DNA of 64,000 bases from Brachybacterium paraconglomeratum (GTDB lineage: Bacteria; Actinomycetota; Actinomycetes; Actinomycetales; Dermabacteraceae), in the NCBI RefSeq assembly GCF_003994255.1, contig NZ_ML133864.1:1-64000 (forward strand). The letters are read 5' to 3'. Each line of letters opens with the position of its first letter. Position 1 is the first letter of the stretch. The notes beneath the pieces were generated by a model. It had not been told where the DNA came from. It ran no database searches and saw only the letters and a list, made by a program, of their open reading frames with translations. This document shows, piece by piece, positions 35,721 to 45,009 of the stretch. The position numbers and the translations under genes are program-made.

Positions 35721-37040
35721 GTGACCAGCTCGTCCGGCGCGCCCGCGCGCCAGCCCGGCCCGCCGCGGGCCGTCGGCCCCGGCGCCGCCGCCCCGGCCGG
35801 TCCCGACACCGGGTACGGCTACGACATCGCCCGCACCGACCCCCGCGCCCCCGGCCGGCTCGGCCCGGGCGCGCCCGCCGCCGCCCGACCCCGCCGACGC
35901 TGGCTGCGCTGGGTGCTGCTGATCGCCTCGCTGCTGGGCATACTCGCCTCCCTGGTCGTGCTGTACCTGGTGGTGATCAGGCCGCTCGGCATCGGCACCG
36001 CGCTGGTCGCCCTCACCGCGGCGCTCGTGCCGGTCGCGCTCGTGCTCGGCGCGGTGTGGTGGCTGGACCGGTACACGCCGCAGCCCCGGCTCTCGCTCGT
36101 CTCCGCCTTCGCCTGGGGCGCGATCGGCTCCGTGCTGCTGTCGCTGTTCTTCGGGACCTTCTTCGACGCCTGGATCTCCCCGCAGGAGGAGACCGAGCTG
36201 ATCGACTCCTTCCTCGGCGCGACCGTGCAGGCACCGGTGATCGAGGAGACGATGAAGTCCGCGGGCCTGTTCGCCCTGCTCTTCTGGGGGCGCCGGTACA
36301 TCTCCGGTCCGCTCGACGGCGTCGTCTACGCCGCCCTCATCGCGGGCGGCTTCGCCTTCACCGAGAACATCCTCTACTTCGGCAACTCGTTCCATCAGGC
36401 GCAGGCCGCCGGGACGGTCGACGTCTTCTGGCAGACCTTCTTCCTGCGCGGCGTCCTCTCGCCCTTCGCCCACGTGTCCTTCACCGCCCTGTGCGGCCTC
36501 GGCCTCGGCATCGCGGCCGAGCGCCGCTCGCTGATGCTCTACTTCGGCCTGGGCCTCGGCGGGCTGTCGCTCGGGATGGCGCTGCACGCGCTGTGGAACG
36601 GCTCGAGCTTCTTCCTCCCGGTGGACCCGGAGGCGCCGCTGGCCGGGTTCCTGCGCTACTACGTCACCGTGCAGGTGCCGATCTTCCTGCTGCTGGTGGG
36701 CATCGTGCTGTTCCTGCGCCTGCGGGAGAAGCGGATCCTGCGCCGCCAGCTGTCCGAGTACGGCAGGGCGGGATGGTTCTCGCCCGACGAGGTCGAGATG
36801 CTGGTCTCGATGCGTCGACGCCGTCGCGCCGAGACCTGGGCGGGCCGCCACGGCGCCGTCGCCCGGATGGGCATGCACGACCTGATCCGCGCCGCGATCT
36901 CGCTGGGCATGGAGCGGCACAGCGTCCTGTTCGGCCGGCCGACGGCGAGGACCCGCGCCCGCGAGCGCGAGCTGCTCGAGCAGATCACCGCCGATCGTCG
37001 CCTGATCGGTGCGCTGACCGCCCCCGTCGTCCGCGGCTGA
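35721..37040 (+). CDS. PrsW-family intramembrane metalloprotease
   Basis: The product is 439 aa. The first 60 residues are Pro/Ala-rich and cytosolic, and about eight helices follow. PrsW motifs are present: IEETMKS (E-E-x-x-K) and FAFTENILYF (E-N), with conserved His in FAHVSFTA and MALHALWNG. The family includes B. subtilis PrsW, which cuts an anti-sigma factor; the substrate here is unknown. A basic cytosolic tail of about 100 residues follows the last helix. The GTG start has only a weak, distant GGGAGAGG. Confidence 0.82.
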   Translation: MTSSSGAPARQPGPPRAVGPGAAAPAGPDTGYGYDIARTDPRAPGRLGPGAPAAARPRRRWLRWVLLIASLLGILASLVVLYLVVIRPLGIGTALVALTAALVPVALVLGAVWWLDRYTPQPRLSLVSAFAWGAIGSVLLSLFFGTFFDAWISPQEETELIDSFLGATVQAPVIEETMKSAGLFALLFWGRRYISGPLDGVVYAALIAGGFAFTENILYFGNSFHQAQAAGTVDVFWQTFFLRGVLSPFAHVSFTALCGLGLGIAAERRSLMLYFGLGLGGLSLGMALHALWNGSSFFLPVDPEAPLAGFLRYYVTVQVPIFLLLVGIVLFLRLREKRILRRQLSEYGRAGWFSPDEVEMLVSMRRRRRAETWAGRHGAVARMGMHDLIRAAISLGMERHSVLFGRPTARTRARERELLEQITADRRLIGALTAPVVRG

Positions 37041-37165
37041 CCGTCCCGCGGGGGGCGGCCGGACGACACGGCGGGATGCGGCGGAGCCGCATCGGCGGGG
37101 ACGCGACGGCGCGGTCGGCGGAGAGGCCCGGCGATGCGCGGCGTGGAGCGCCTTCGCCGTACCAC

Positions 37166-37200
37166 TAGGATGGTGCGGCGATCCGCCACCCCATGGCGGA
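37166..37200 (+). promoter_or_regulatory. yebC promoter box and 5' leader hairpin
   Basis: TAGGAT (37166-37171) is the probable -10. TCCGCC...GGCGGA (37182-37200) can pair in the leader, shortly before GGAAGGAG. Confidence 0.4.
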
Positions 37201-37217
37201 CCATCGGAAGGAGCGAG

Positions 37218-37976
37218 ATGTCCGGGCATTCCAAGTGGGCGACGACCAAGCACAAGAAGGCCGTCATCGATGCCAAGCGCGGCAAGCTGTTCGCCAAGCT
37301 GGTGAAGAACATCGAGGTGGCCGCACGCATGGGCGGCCCCGACCCATCGGGCAACCCGACGCTCTACGACGCCATCCAGAAGGCGAAGAAGACCTCCGTC
37401 CCCAATGACAACATCGACCGCGCCGTCAAGCGCGGCGGCGGGCTCGACGGCGGCGGCGTCGACTACGAGACGCTGATGTACGAGGGCTACGCCCCGGGCG
37501 GCGTCGCCGTGCTGGTCGAGTGCCTCACCGACAACAAGAACCGCGCCGTCTCCGAGGTGCGCCTGGCCTTCAACCGCAACGGCGGCAACATGGCGGACTC
37601 CGGCTCGGTCTCCTATCTCTTCGAGCGCCGGGGCGTGGTCACCGTCGCCAAGGGCGAGAACACCGAGGACGACCTGCTCGAGGTCGTGCTCGACGCCGGC
37701 GCCGAGGAGATCAACGACGAGGGCGAGACCTTCGAGATCCTCTCCGAGGCCACCGACGTGGTCGCCGTGCGCACCGCGCTGCAGGAGGCGGGGATCGACT
37801 ACGAGAGCGCCGAGGCGCAGTTCGTGCCGACCATGCGAACCCCCGTCGACCTCGAGGGCGCGCAGAAGGCGCTCCGCCTGATCGACGCGCTCGAGGACAG
37901 CGACGACGTGCAGGCCGTCTACTCCAACCTCGACATCCCCGACGACGTCGCGGCCCAGCTGGACGAGCAGGAGTGA
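37218..37976 (+). CDS. YebC/PmpR family translation or transcription factor
   Basis: The product is 252 aa. The start [25 protein letters not shown] is the invariant YebC N-terminus, with [19 protein letters not shown] in the middle. Members act as transcription regulators or help ribosomes through difficult stretches such as prolines. ATG 37218 has AAGGAG 5 nt upstream. It precedes ruvC, as in most actinobacteria. Confidence 0.93.
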   Translation: MSGHSKWATTKHKKAVIDAKRGKLFAKLVKNIEVAARMGGPDPSGNPTLYDAIQKAKKTSVPNDNIDRAVKRGGGLDGGGVDYETLMYEGYAPGGVAVLVECLTDNKNRAVSEVRLAFNRNGGNMADSGSVSYLFERRGVVTVAKGENTEDDLLEVVLDAGAEEINDEGETFEILSEATDVVAVRTALQEAGIDYESAEAQFVPTMRTPVDLEGAQKALRLIDALEDSDDVQAVYSNLDIPDDVAAQLDEQE

Positions 37977-38100
37977 GCGGGCGGGACGGCGCGGCCCACG
38001 TCGGGGCCGCGCCGTCCCTCCTGACACGGGCCGCACCACCCGGACCGGGGAGAGGCCCGTTGACACCGCCGACGGCGATGCCGGGAGGGGAGGAGCGCAG

Positions 38101-38694
38101 ATGACGACCCTGCGCGTGCTGGGGGTCGACCCCGGGCTGACCCGCTGCGGGATCGGCATCGTCGACGCGATCGGCGGACGACGCGCTCGTCTCGTCCACG
38201 CGGGCGTGATCCGCTCGGACTCCGAGGAGCCGCTCGAGCAGCGCCTGCTCGGCATCGCCCGCGGGCTGCGCGCCGTGCTCGAGGAGTTCGCCCCCGACGC
38301 CGTCGGCGTGGAGCGGGTGTTCAGCCAGTCCAACATCTCCACCGTGATGGGCACCGCGCAGGTCTCCGGCATCGCGCTGCTCGAGGCGGCGGAGCGCGGC
38401 ATCCCCGTCGCGCTGCACACCCCCTCGGAGGTCAAGGCCGCCGTGACCGGCAGTGGGCGGGCGGACAAGAAGCAGATCCAGTCGGTGCTGGTGAAGGTGC
38501 TGGGCCTGGACGCGGCACCCCAGCCCGCGGACGCCTCCGATGCCGTCGCGATCGCGCTGACCCAGCTGTGGCGGGGCGGCGGCCCCGTGGCGCTGGACCG
38601 CACCGGCGGCGCCCGCACGAGCGCGCAGGCCGTATGGGCCGAGGCGGAGCGACGGGCCCGACGCGCCCGGGAACGCTCGACCTCCCGACAGTGA
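38101..38694 (+). CDS. ruvC: Holliday junction resolvase RuvC
   Basis: The product is 197 aa. Catalytic acidic residues are seen in [16 protein letters not shown] and [11 protein letters not shown]. It cuts Holliday junctions held by RuvAB. ATG 38101 has GGGAGGGGAGGAG upstream. It ends one base before the LexA box of ruvA. The last 25 residues are a basic tail. Confidence 0.95.
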   Translation: MTTLRVLGVDPGLTRCGIGIVDAIGGRRARLVHAGVIRSDSEEPLEQRLLGIARGLRAVLEEFAPDAVGVERVFSQSNISTVMGTAQVSGIALLEAAERGIPVALHTPSEVKAAVTGSGRADKKQIQSVLVKVLGLDAAPQPADASDAVAIALTQLWRGGGPVALDRTGGARTSAQAVWAEAERRARRARERSTSRQ

Positions 38695-38714
38695 TCGAAC
38701 AGGTGTTCTAGGCT
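38695..38714 (+). promoter_or_regulatory. LexA (SOS) box and -10 of ruvAB
   Basis: TCGAAC-AGGT-GTTCTA (38695-38710) differs by one base from the actinobacterial LexA consensus TCGAAC-N4-GTTCGA. It overlaps TAGGCT (38709-38714), which ends 6 nt before the ruvA GTG. LexA bound here would block the promoter, so ruvAB should be DNA-damage inducible. Confidence 0.8.
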
Positions 38715-38720
38715 GGTGGC

Positions 38721-39329
38721 GTGATCGCATCCCTGACCGGGCGGGTCGTCCGCCTCGACCTCGACGCCCTCGTGCTCGAGGTGGCCGGCATCGGCTACCT
38801 CGTGCGCACCACGCCGCAGGCCCTCGCCGCGACCCGTCACGGGGCCGAGCTCACCCTGCACACCGAGCTCGTCGTCCGCGAGGACTCCCTGACCCTCTAC
38901 GGCTTCCCCCAGGCGGAGGAGGCCGAGACCTTCCGCATCGTGCAGTCCGTCACCGGGATCGGCCCGCGCACGGCGCTGGCCGTGCTCGCCGTGCTCGACC
39001 CGGAGGAGCTGCGCCGCGCCGTCGCCGAGCAGGATGTGAAGACCATCACCCGCACCCCGGGCATCGGCCCGAAGGTCGCCGGCCGGATGCTCCTCGAGCT
39101 CGGCGGGAAGCTGCCCGCGCCGAGCGAGGCCTCGACGGAGGCGCCGTCGGTCCCGGGCGCGGCGCCCGGCGGCCCCGACGCCGACGTGGTCGAGGCCCTC
39201 ATCGGGCTCGGCTGGGCGGAGAAGGCGGCGCGCAGCGCCGTCGAGGCCGCGCGCGAGGAGGGCGGGGAGCAGCTCGACGCCGCCGCGCTCCTGCGCACGG
39301 CTCTGCGCGGTCTCGGAGGACATCGATGA
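38721..39329 (+). CDS. ruvA: Holliday junction branch migration protein RuvA
   Basis: The product is 202 aa: an N-terminal OB fold ([28 protein letters not shown]), helix-hairpin-helix motifs ([10 protein letters not shown] and [12 protein letters not shown]), and a C-terminal RuvB-binding domain ([13 protein letters not shown]). GTG 38721 follows the -10 box by 6 nt with no Shine-Dalgarno, so the mRNA is probably leaderless. It overlaps ruvB by 4 bp. Confidence 0.95.
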   Translation: MIASLTGRVVRLDLDALVLEVAGIGYLVRTTPQALAATRHGAELTLHTELVVREDSLTLYGFPQAEEAETFRIVQSVTGIGPRTALAVLAVLDPEELRRAVAEQDVKTITRTPGIGPKVAGRMLLELGGKLPAPSEASTEAPSVPGAAPGGPDADVVEALIGLGWAEKAARSAVEAAREEGGEQLDAAALLRTALRGLGGHR

Positions 39330-40441
39330 GCGCGCGGGCGGCGGGCCGCGAGGAGGAGCCGGCCGGCGGGTCCTTCGACGACGGCTCGTGGGAGGCGACC
39401 GAGGACGCGCCGCACACCGTGACGAGCCCCGAGTCGATGCCGCCCGAGCGCACCGCGGAGGCCGCGCTGCGCCCGCGTCGGCTGGAGGAGTTCGTGGGCC
39501 AGCAGGTGGTGCGCGACCAGCTCTCGCTCGTGCTCGACGCCGCCGCTGCACGTGGCCGCGCCCCCGAGCACATGCTGCTCTCGGGACCGCCGGGACTGGG
39601 CAAGACGACCCTCGCCATGATCATCGCCGCCGAGCTCTCCGCCCCGCTGCGCATCACCTCGGGACCTGCGATCCAGCACGCCGGCGATCTCGCCGCGATC
39701 CTCTCCTCCCTCGACGAGGGGGAGGTGCTCTTCATCGACGAGATCCACCGCCTCGCGCGGCCCGCCGAGGAGATGCTGTACATCGCCATGGAGGACTTCC
39801 GCGTCGACGTGGTGGTCGGCAAGGGCGTCGGGGCGACGTCGATCCCGCTGGACCTGCCGCCCTTCACCGTCGTCGGCGCCACCACCCGCGCCGGTCTCCT
39901 CCCGGCGCCGCTGCGCGACCGCTTCGGGTTCATCGGCCACCTCGACTTCTACGGCGCCGAGGAGCTGCGCGAGGTGGTGCGCCGCTCCGCCGTGCGGCTC
40001 GAGGTCGAGCTCGAGGACCGTGCCGCGATCGAGATCGCCTCCCGCTCCCGCGGCACGCCCCGCATCGCCAACCGTCTCCTGCGCCGCGTGCGCGACTGGG
40101 CCCAGGTGCGCGGCAGCGGCGCCCTCGACCTCGGCGCCGCGAAGGAGGCGCTGCGGGTCTACGAGGTCGACGACCGGGGCCTGGACCGACTGGACCGCGC
40201 GGTGCTCAGCGCCCTGTGCGGTCGTTTCGCCGGCGGGCCCGTGGGCCTGTCGACCCTCGCCGTCGCGGTGGGGGAGGAGACCGAGACGGTCGAGACGATG
40301 ATCGAGCCGTATCTCGTGCGCGAGGGCTTCCTGCTGCGGACCCCGCGCGGCCGGGCGGCCGCCCCCGCCGCCTGGGAGCACCTCGGCCTCGAGCCGCCCG
40401 CAGGGGCGGAGGGCACCCCGCCCATGCTCGGCCGCTTCTGA
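39326..40441 (+). CDS. ruvB: Holliday junction DNA helicase RuvB
   Basis: The product is 371 aa. The AAA+ core has Walker [10 protein letters not shown], Walker [10 protein letters not shown], sensor GATTRAG and the Arg finger region of LRDRFGF, then a winged-helix C-terminus ([14 protein letters not shown]). It drives branch migration with RuvA. About 45 variable residues precede the conserved [14 protein letters not shown] 39326 overlaps ruvA, so it falls under the same SOS promoter. Confidence 0.96.
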   Translation: MSARAAGREEEPAGGSFDDGSWEATEDAPHTVTSPESMPPERTAEAALRPRRLEEFVGQQVVRDQLSLVLDAAAARGRAPEHMLLSGPPGLGKTTLAMIIAAELSAPLRITSGPAIQHAGDLAAILSSLDEGEVLFIDEIHRLARPAEEMLYIAMEDFRVDVVVGKGVGATSIPLDLPPFTVVGATTRAGLLPAPLRDRFGFIGHLDFYGAEELREVVRRSAVRLEVELEDRAAIEIASRSRGTPRIANRLLRRVRDWAQVRGSGALDLGAAKEALRVYEVDDRGLDRLDRAVLSALCGRFAGGPVGLSTLAVAVGEETETVETMIEPYLVREGFLLRTPRGRAAAPAAWEHLGLEPPAGAEGTPPMLGRF

Positions 40442-40521
40442 GGCCGGGCGCCGGCCGGCCGCCTCGTGCGGAGCTCGGCGCCCCCGGGCGCCGGCTGGGA
40501 GGACCGCGGCGGACCGACGGG

Positions 40522-40527
40522 TACAGT
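40522..40527 (+). promoter_or_regulatory. Candidate -10 box for the yajC-secD-secF run
   Basis: TACAGT, 79 nt before the yajC GTG, is the best promoter candidate between ruvB and yajC. Confidence 0.4.
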
Positions 40528-40606
40528 GGGGCGGTCAGTCGCCCGCGGCAGGACCTCGCCCGTGCAGCAGCATGGACCCGAGGGGCTGTCCGTCGAGAGG
40601 AAAACC

Positions 40607-41059
40607 GTGGAGTTCCTTCCCATCCTGCTCATCATCCTCGTGATGATGCTGCCCCTGTTCCTGCTCTCCCGCAGTCAGCGCAAGGCGCAGGCCAGGCAGC
40701 AGGAGCTCGTCAAGAAGCTCGGCGTGGGCGACGAGGTGCGCACGCACTCCGGCTTCTACGGCCTCATCGTCGAGGAGTACGACGACGTGGTGGTGCTCGA
40801 GTCGGAGGACGGCACGCAGACCAAGTGGGCCCGCATGGCGATCGCGATGGCCGTGGACCCGGTCGAGGACGAGCAGGGCGAGACCCTCGAGGGCGAGACC
40901 GTCGAGGGCGAGACCGTCGAGGGTGAGACCGTCGAGGGTGTCGCCCCTGAGGGCGCCGACCCCCGGGGGGCGCAGGACGCCTCCGCCACCGGCCAGGTCC
41001 CCGGCGTCACCGTCGCCGACGAGGACCCCCGCGAGGACGGCTCCGCGCGCGGTCGCTGA
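40607..41059 (+). CDS. yajC: YajC subunit of the Sec translocon accessory complex
   Basis: The product is 150 aa. One membrane helix (residues 2-22, EFLPILLIILVMMLPLFLL) is followed by the typical cytosolic YajC domain (QELVKKLGVGDEVRTHSGFYGLI). The tail is acidic with four near-identical GETVE units coded by 15-bp repeats. GTG 40607 has GAGAGG 6 nt upstream. It works with SecD and SecF, which follow. Confidence 0.93.
   Translation: MEFLPILLIILVMMLPLFLLSRSQRKAQARQQELVKKLGVGDEVRTHSGFYGLIVEEYDDVVVLESEDGTQTKWARMAIAMAVDPVEDEQGETLEGETVEGETVEGETVEGVAPEGADPRGAQDASATGQVPGVTVADEDPREDGSARGR
40876..40935 (+). repeat. Four 15-bp tandem repeats inside yajC
   Basis: The unit GGGCGAGACCGTCGA occurs four times (40876, 40891, 40906, 40921) with one base change in the first and one in the last. 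It encodes GETVE repeats in the disordered tail and is prone to slippage in 5-residue steps. Confidence 0.85.
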
Positions 41060-41164
41060 CCCGACCCGCGCCGCGCGCCCGACCGCGCACGACGCCGTAC
41101 GACCCGCGGGGCCTCCTCGCCCCGCCCTCCGCTCCCTGGCCCGTCGTCCTGAGGAATCCCCACC

Positions 41165-43087
41165 ATGCCTGCACGCCGCATCGCCCTGGCGACCCTTGCG
41201 GTGCTGATCCTGCTGCTCGGCGGCGGGATCGGCGCCGGGGTCTGGAAGGGTGGCTGGCAGCCCGCCCCCAAGCTCGCCCTCGACCTCGAGGGAGGCACCC
41301 AGGTCATCCTCCAGGCGCAGTCGCGCGACGGCTCCGCGATCGACGAGACCGCCATGGAGCAGGCGCGGCAGATCATGAGCCAGCGCATCAACGCGATGGG
41401 CGTGGCGGAGACCGAGATCACCGTCCAGGGCGGCACGAACATCGTCATCGACGTGCCCGGGCAGATGGATCAGCAGACCTCCGCCGCGATCCGCCAGACC
41501 GCCGCGATGTCCTTCCGCCCCGTGCTCGGCGTGGTCGCGCCCGAGGGCAGCGGCGAGGCGCTCCCCTCCGACGGCGGCGGCGCCTCCGACGCCGGGGGCG
41601 ACGAGTCCGCGGGGGAGACCTCCGAGGCCCCCGCCGATCCCTCCCAGCAGCTCTTCTCCGGCCTGCTCAGCGACGACTCCTCGATGGCTCCCGCGACCGG
41701 GACCGGCGAGGGCGACCTGCCCTACCCGGCCTGGAGCATGGACTGGATGACCCCCGAGGTCCAGACCGAGCTGATGAGCGCGGACTGCGTCGACCCGGCC
41801 GCGCAGCAGGAGCGCGCCACGGAGACCGCCCCCGACGAGCCGATGGTCGCCTGCGCCCCGGACGGGAGCGCGAAGTACCTGCTGGGCCCCGAGGTCATCG
41901 CGGGCTCCTCGATCGAGGACTCCTCCGTCGCCTCGGACGTCACCCCGACCGGCCAGCCGACCGGCTACTACGTCGTGAACATGTCCTTCGACGAGACCGC
42001 CGCGGAGTCCTTCTCGACCATGACCGGCGCCCTGTACAACGGCGAGGGCGCCACCGCCGCCTTCGGCATCGTGCTGGACGGGATGGTCATCTCCGCTCCC
42101 GAGGTGCAGGAGCCCTCCCCGGGCGGCGAGGCGTCGATCTCCGGCAACTTCTCCCAGGAGCAGGCGACCCAGCTCTCGGACCAGCTGCGCTTCGGCGCGC
42201 TGCCGCTCGAGTTCGAGGTCGCCTCCGAGCAGCAGATCTCCGCCACCCTCGGGGCGGACCAGCTGCAGATGGGCCTGATCGCGGGCCTGATCGGGCTCGC
42301 GCTCGTGGTCGCCTACGCCTTCGCGCAGTACCGCCTGCTCGCGATCGTGACCACCTCGAGCCTGCTCATCATGGGCGTGCTCACCTACGCCACCCTCACG
42401 GTGCTCTCGAACATCCCCGAGATCGGCTACCGACTCTCCCTCGCGGGCGTGGTCGGTCTGATCGTCGCGGTCGCCTTCACGGCGGACTCGTTCATCGTCT
42501 ACTTCGAGCGCGTGCGCGACGAGATCCGCGAGGGCCGCGGCATCGCCGCGGCCGTGGACCACGGCTGGGTCCGCGCCAAGCGCACCATCCTCGCCTCCGA
42601 CACGGTCAACATCATCGCGGCTGTGGTGCTCTACCTGCTCTCCACCGGCGGCGTGCGCGGCTTCGCCTTCGTGCTGGGGCTGACCACTCTGCTGGACCTC
42701 CTGGTCGTCTTCCTGTTCACGCATCCGGTGCTGCAGGCGCTCGTGCGCACGCGATTCTTCGGGAAGGGCCATCCGTGGAGCGGCCTGGACCCGGCGCGCC
42801 TGGACCGCGACGTCCCCGCCTACGCCGGGCGCGGACGCGTCCGCCTCGGCGAGGAGCGCGGCCGCGGCGGTCGCCGCAGCGCCCGCGCGGAGGAGGAGGC
42901 GGCCGAGCGCGAGCCGATCGCGGTGCGCCGCGCCCGTGAGGCCCGGGAGGCGCGTGAGGCGCAGGAGGCCCGTGACGGGGTCCCCGCGGACGGCACCGCC
43001 GACGACGACAGCTCCGGCGACGGTGCGGCCGACGTCGGCGCCCCTGCCGACGAGGACACCGACGAGACCGAGGAGCAGGGCCGATGA
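41165..43087 (+). CDS. secD: Protein translocase subunit SecD
   Basis: The product is 640 aa. Helix 1 is at residues 5-25, then comes a large exported domain starting LALDLEGGTQVILQA (the D1 motif), interrupted by an acidic Ser/Gly/Glu-rich stretch (about 135-180). The late G-rich motif LRFGALPLEFEV precedes five more helices. A charged tail of about 90 residues rich in Arg/Glu is not usual for SecD. It uses the proton gradient to complete protein export with SecF. The end overlaps secF by 4 bp. Confidence 0.95.
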   Translation: MPARRIALATLAVLILLLGGGIGAGVWKGGWQPAPKLALDLEGGTQVILQAQSRDGSAIDETAMEQARQIMSQRINAMGVAETEITVQGGTNIVIDVPGQMDQQTSAAIRQTAAMSFRPVLGVVAPEGSGEALPSDGGGASDAGGDESAGETSEAPADPSQQLFSGLLSDDSSMAPATGTGEGDLPYPAWSMDWMTPEVQTELMSADCVDPAAQQERATETAPDEPMVACAPDGSAKYLLGPEVIAGSSIEDSSVASDVTPTGQPTGYYVVNMSFDETAAESFSTMTGALYNGEGATAAFGIVLDGMVISAPEVQEPSPGGEASISGNFSQEQATQLSDQLRFGALPLEFEVASEQQISATLGADQLQMGLIAGLIGLALVVAYAFAQYRLLAIVTTSSLLIMGVLTYATLTVLSNIPEIGYRLSLAGVVGLIVAVAFTADSFIVYFERVRDEIREGRGIAAAVDHGWVRAKRTILASDTVNIIAAVVLYLLSTGGVRGFAFVLGLTTLLDLLVVFLFTHPVLQALVRTRFFGKGHPWSGLDPARLDRDVPAYAGRGRVRLGEERGRGGRRSARAEEEAAEREPIAVRRAREAREAREAQEARDGVPADGTADDDSSGDGAADVGAPADEDTDETEEQGR

Positions 43088-44322
43088 GCACCACCTTCGC
43101 CACCTTCGGCAACGACCTCCACGCCGGCAGGCGGATCCTGCCGATCGTCTCCCGCCGACGCACCTGGTACCTGATCAGCGTCGTCGTCGTGGTGCTGCTG
43201 GGTGCCCTCGCGGTCGTGCGCGGGCCCAACCTCGGCATCGAGTTCACCGGCGGCTCCGAGTTCCAGATCGCCGGGGTCGCCGACACCGAGCAGTCCTCCG
43301 CCCGTGAGGTCGTGCGCGAGCACCTGCCGGACAACGAGCCGAAGGTCACCCAGCTCGGCGGCGACACCCTGCGCGTGCAGACCGAGCAGCTCGACTCGAC
43401 CCAGACGGCCGAGCTCGCCGGAGAGCTCGCGGCGGCCTACGAGGTGCCCGCCGACGCGGTCTCGACCTCCTACATCGGCCCGGTGTGGAGCGGTGACGTC
43501 ACCCAGAAGATGGCCCGCGGCGTCGTGGTCTTCCTGGTCCTGGTCGCCGCGATGATGGCGCTCTACTTCCGCGACCTCAAGGCGTCCCTCGCCGCGATGA
43601 TCGCGCTGGGCCACGACATGCTGCTCTCCGCTGCGGTGTACGGCGTGGTCGGGTTCGAGATCACCCCCGGCACGGTCATCGGATTCCTCACCGTCATGGG
43701 CTACTCGCTCTACGACACCATCGTCGTGTTCGACAAGGTGCGGGAGAACACCGTGGACCTCACGGGCCAGCGCCGACGCACCTTCGCCGAGCTCGTCGAG
43801 CTCGCCGCGAACCAGACCCTGGTGCGGTCGATCAACACCTCCGTCGTCGCGCTGCTGCCGATCGGCTCGATCCTCGCCATCGGCGCGTTCCTGCTCGGCG
43901 CCGGCACCCTCAAGGACATCTCCCTCGCCCTGTTCATCGGGATCATCGCCGGCACCTACTCCTCGATCTTCCTCGCCCCGGGGCTGCTCGTGGACCTCCG
44001 CCGGCGCGAGGACACGATCGCTCGCCACACCCTCGCCCTCGAGCGGGCGCGCCGCGGGGAGACCGGCTCGACGTCCGAGGACTCTCCCGGGAGCCCCCGC
44101 GGAGAGGACGCCGCGACCCGCGCCGACGGCGCCGACCTCGACGCCGTCGACCCCGATGCCGCCGACCCTGCCGACGCCGACGCGGCGGACGAGGGTGAGG
44201 GGCGCACCCCGGAGGCCGACCCCGCCGACGAGGACGACGGCACCGTCGGCCGCGCCGCCGCACCCCGCTCCGCCCGGCAGCAGCCGCGCAGGACCACCCG
44301 ACGCCGACGCTCCGGCAGGTGA
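43084..44322 (+). CDS. secF: Protein translocase subunit SecF
   Basis: The product is 412 aa. Motifs are GIEFTGGSEFQI (exported domain), the membrane core with VMGYSLYDTIVVFDKVREN, and the conserved RSINTS. A disordered Asp/Ala/Pro-rich C-terminus of about 100 residues ends in a basic cluster. ATG 43084 overlaps secD. apt begins 7 nt after its stop. Confidence 0.95.
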   Translation: MSTTFATFGNDLHAGRRILPIVSRRRTWYLISVVVVVLLGALAVVRGPNLGIEFTGGSEFQIAGVADTEQSSAREVVREHLPDNEPKVTQLGGDTLRVQTEQLDSTQTAELAGELAAAYEVPADAVSTSYIGPVWSGDVTQKMARGVVVFLVLVAAMMALYFRDLKASLAAMIALGHDMLLSAAVYGVVGFEITPGTVIGFLTVMGYSLYDTIVVFDKVRENTVDLTGQRRRTFAELVELAANQTLVRSINTSVVALLPIGSILAIGAFLLGAGTLKDISLALFIGIIAGTYSSIFLAPGLLVDLRRREDTIARHTLALERARRGETGSTSEDSPGSPRGEDAATRADGADLDAVDPDAADPADADAADEGEGRTPEADPADEDDGTVGRAAAPRSARQQPRRTTRRRRSGR

Positions 44323-44329
44323 GGAACCG

Positions 44330-44917
44330 ATGAACGACCCGCAGACCGCCCCTGCCCCGCTCCGCACCACGGAAGAGATCCCCACCGCCGCCGAGATCGA
44401 GACGCTGCGCAGCACGCACATCGCCGAGTACCCGGACTTCCCGACCCCGGGCGTGCTCTTCCGCGACATCACCCCGCTGCTGCGCGACGCGAACGCGCTG
44501 CGCCGCATCATCCGCTACTGGACCACGTTGCTGCCCGAGGGCATCGAGTACATCGTCGGCACCGAGGCCCGCGGCTTCGTGCTCGGCGCACCGCTCGCCT
44601 ACGAGCTCGGCGCCGGGTTCATCCCGGTGCGCAAGGCGGGCAAGCTCCCCGGCCGCCCGGCCGGGTTGAAGTACGAGCTCGAGTACGGCAGCGCCGAGAT
44701 CCAGATCCCCGAGAACTCGCTCCCGGCCGGCGCGCGGACCCTCGTGCTCGACGACCTGCTCGCCACCGGCGGGACCGCCGCGGCGACGGTCGAGCTCACC
44801 CGACGCTTCGACGTCGAGCTGCTCGGCGCCTCCTTCCTCATCGAGCTCGAGGGCCTCGGCGGCCGCGACCTGCTGCCGGACGTTCCGCTGACCACTGTCT
44901 GGTCCATCCCCGACTGA
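44330..44917 (+). CDS. apt: Adenine phosphoribosyltransferase
   Basis: The product is 195 aa. The PRPP-binding motif is LVLDDLLATGGT, and the start IAEYPDFPTPGVLFRDITPLL is typical. It salvages adenine to AMP. ATG 44330 has TGAGGAA 4 nt upstream. The secF-apt-rel order is conserved in actinobacteria and puts purine salvage beside (p)ppGpp metabolism. Confidence 0.95.
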   Translation: MNDPQTAPAPLRTTEEIPTAAEIETLRSTHIAEYPDFPTPGVLFRDITPLLRDANALRRIIRYWTTLLPEGIEYIVGTEARGFVLGAPLAYELGAGFIPVRKAGKLPGRPAGLKYELEYGSAEIQIPENSLPAGARTLVLDDLLATGGTAAATVELTRRFDVELLGASFLIELEGLGGRDLLPDVPLTTVWSIPD

Positions 44918-44977
44918 TCCCCGGGACGTCGCCGTCCGCCGCCGGCGGACGCGGCGCGCACCACTGTCGCCCGCGCG

Positions 44978-44983
44978 TAGACT
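44978..44983 (+). promoter_or_regulatory. Candidate -10 box for rel
   Basis: TAGACT lies 26 nt before ATG 45010, after which GGGAGG serves as ribosome-binding site. rel therefore seems to have its own promoter downstream of apt. Confidence 0.45.
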
Positions 44984-45009
44984 GTGGCCTTCCAGGCAGG
45001 GAGGTGTGC

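Noticed and set aside
35589-39551. Minus-strand open frame of 1320 codons
   Set aside because: It runs through prsW, yebC, ruvC and ruvA, all clear on the plus strand. No ribosome-binding site or motif supports it.
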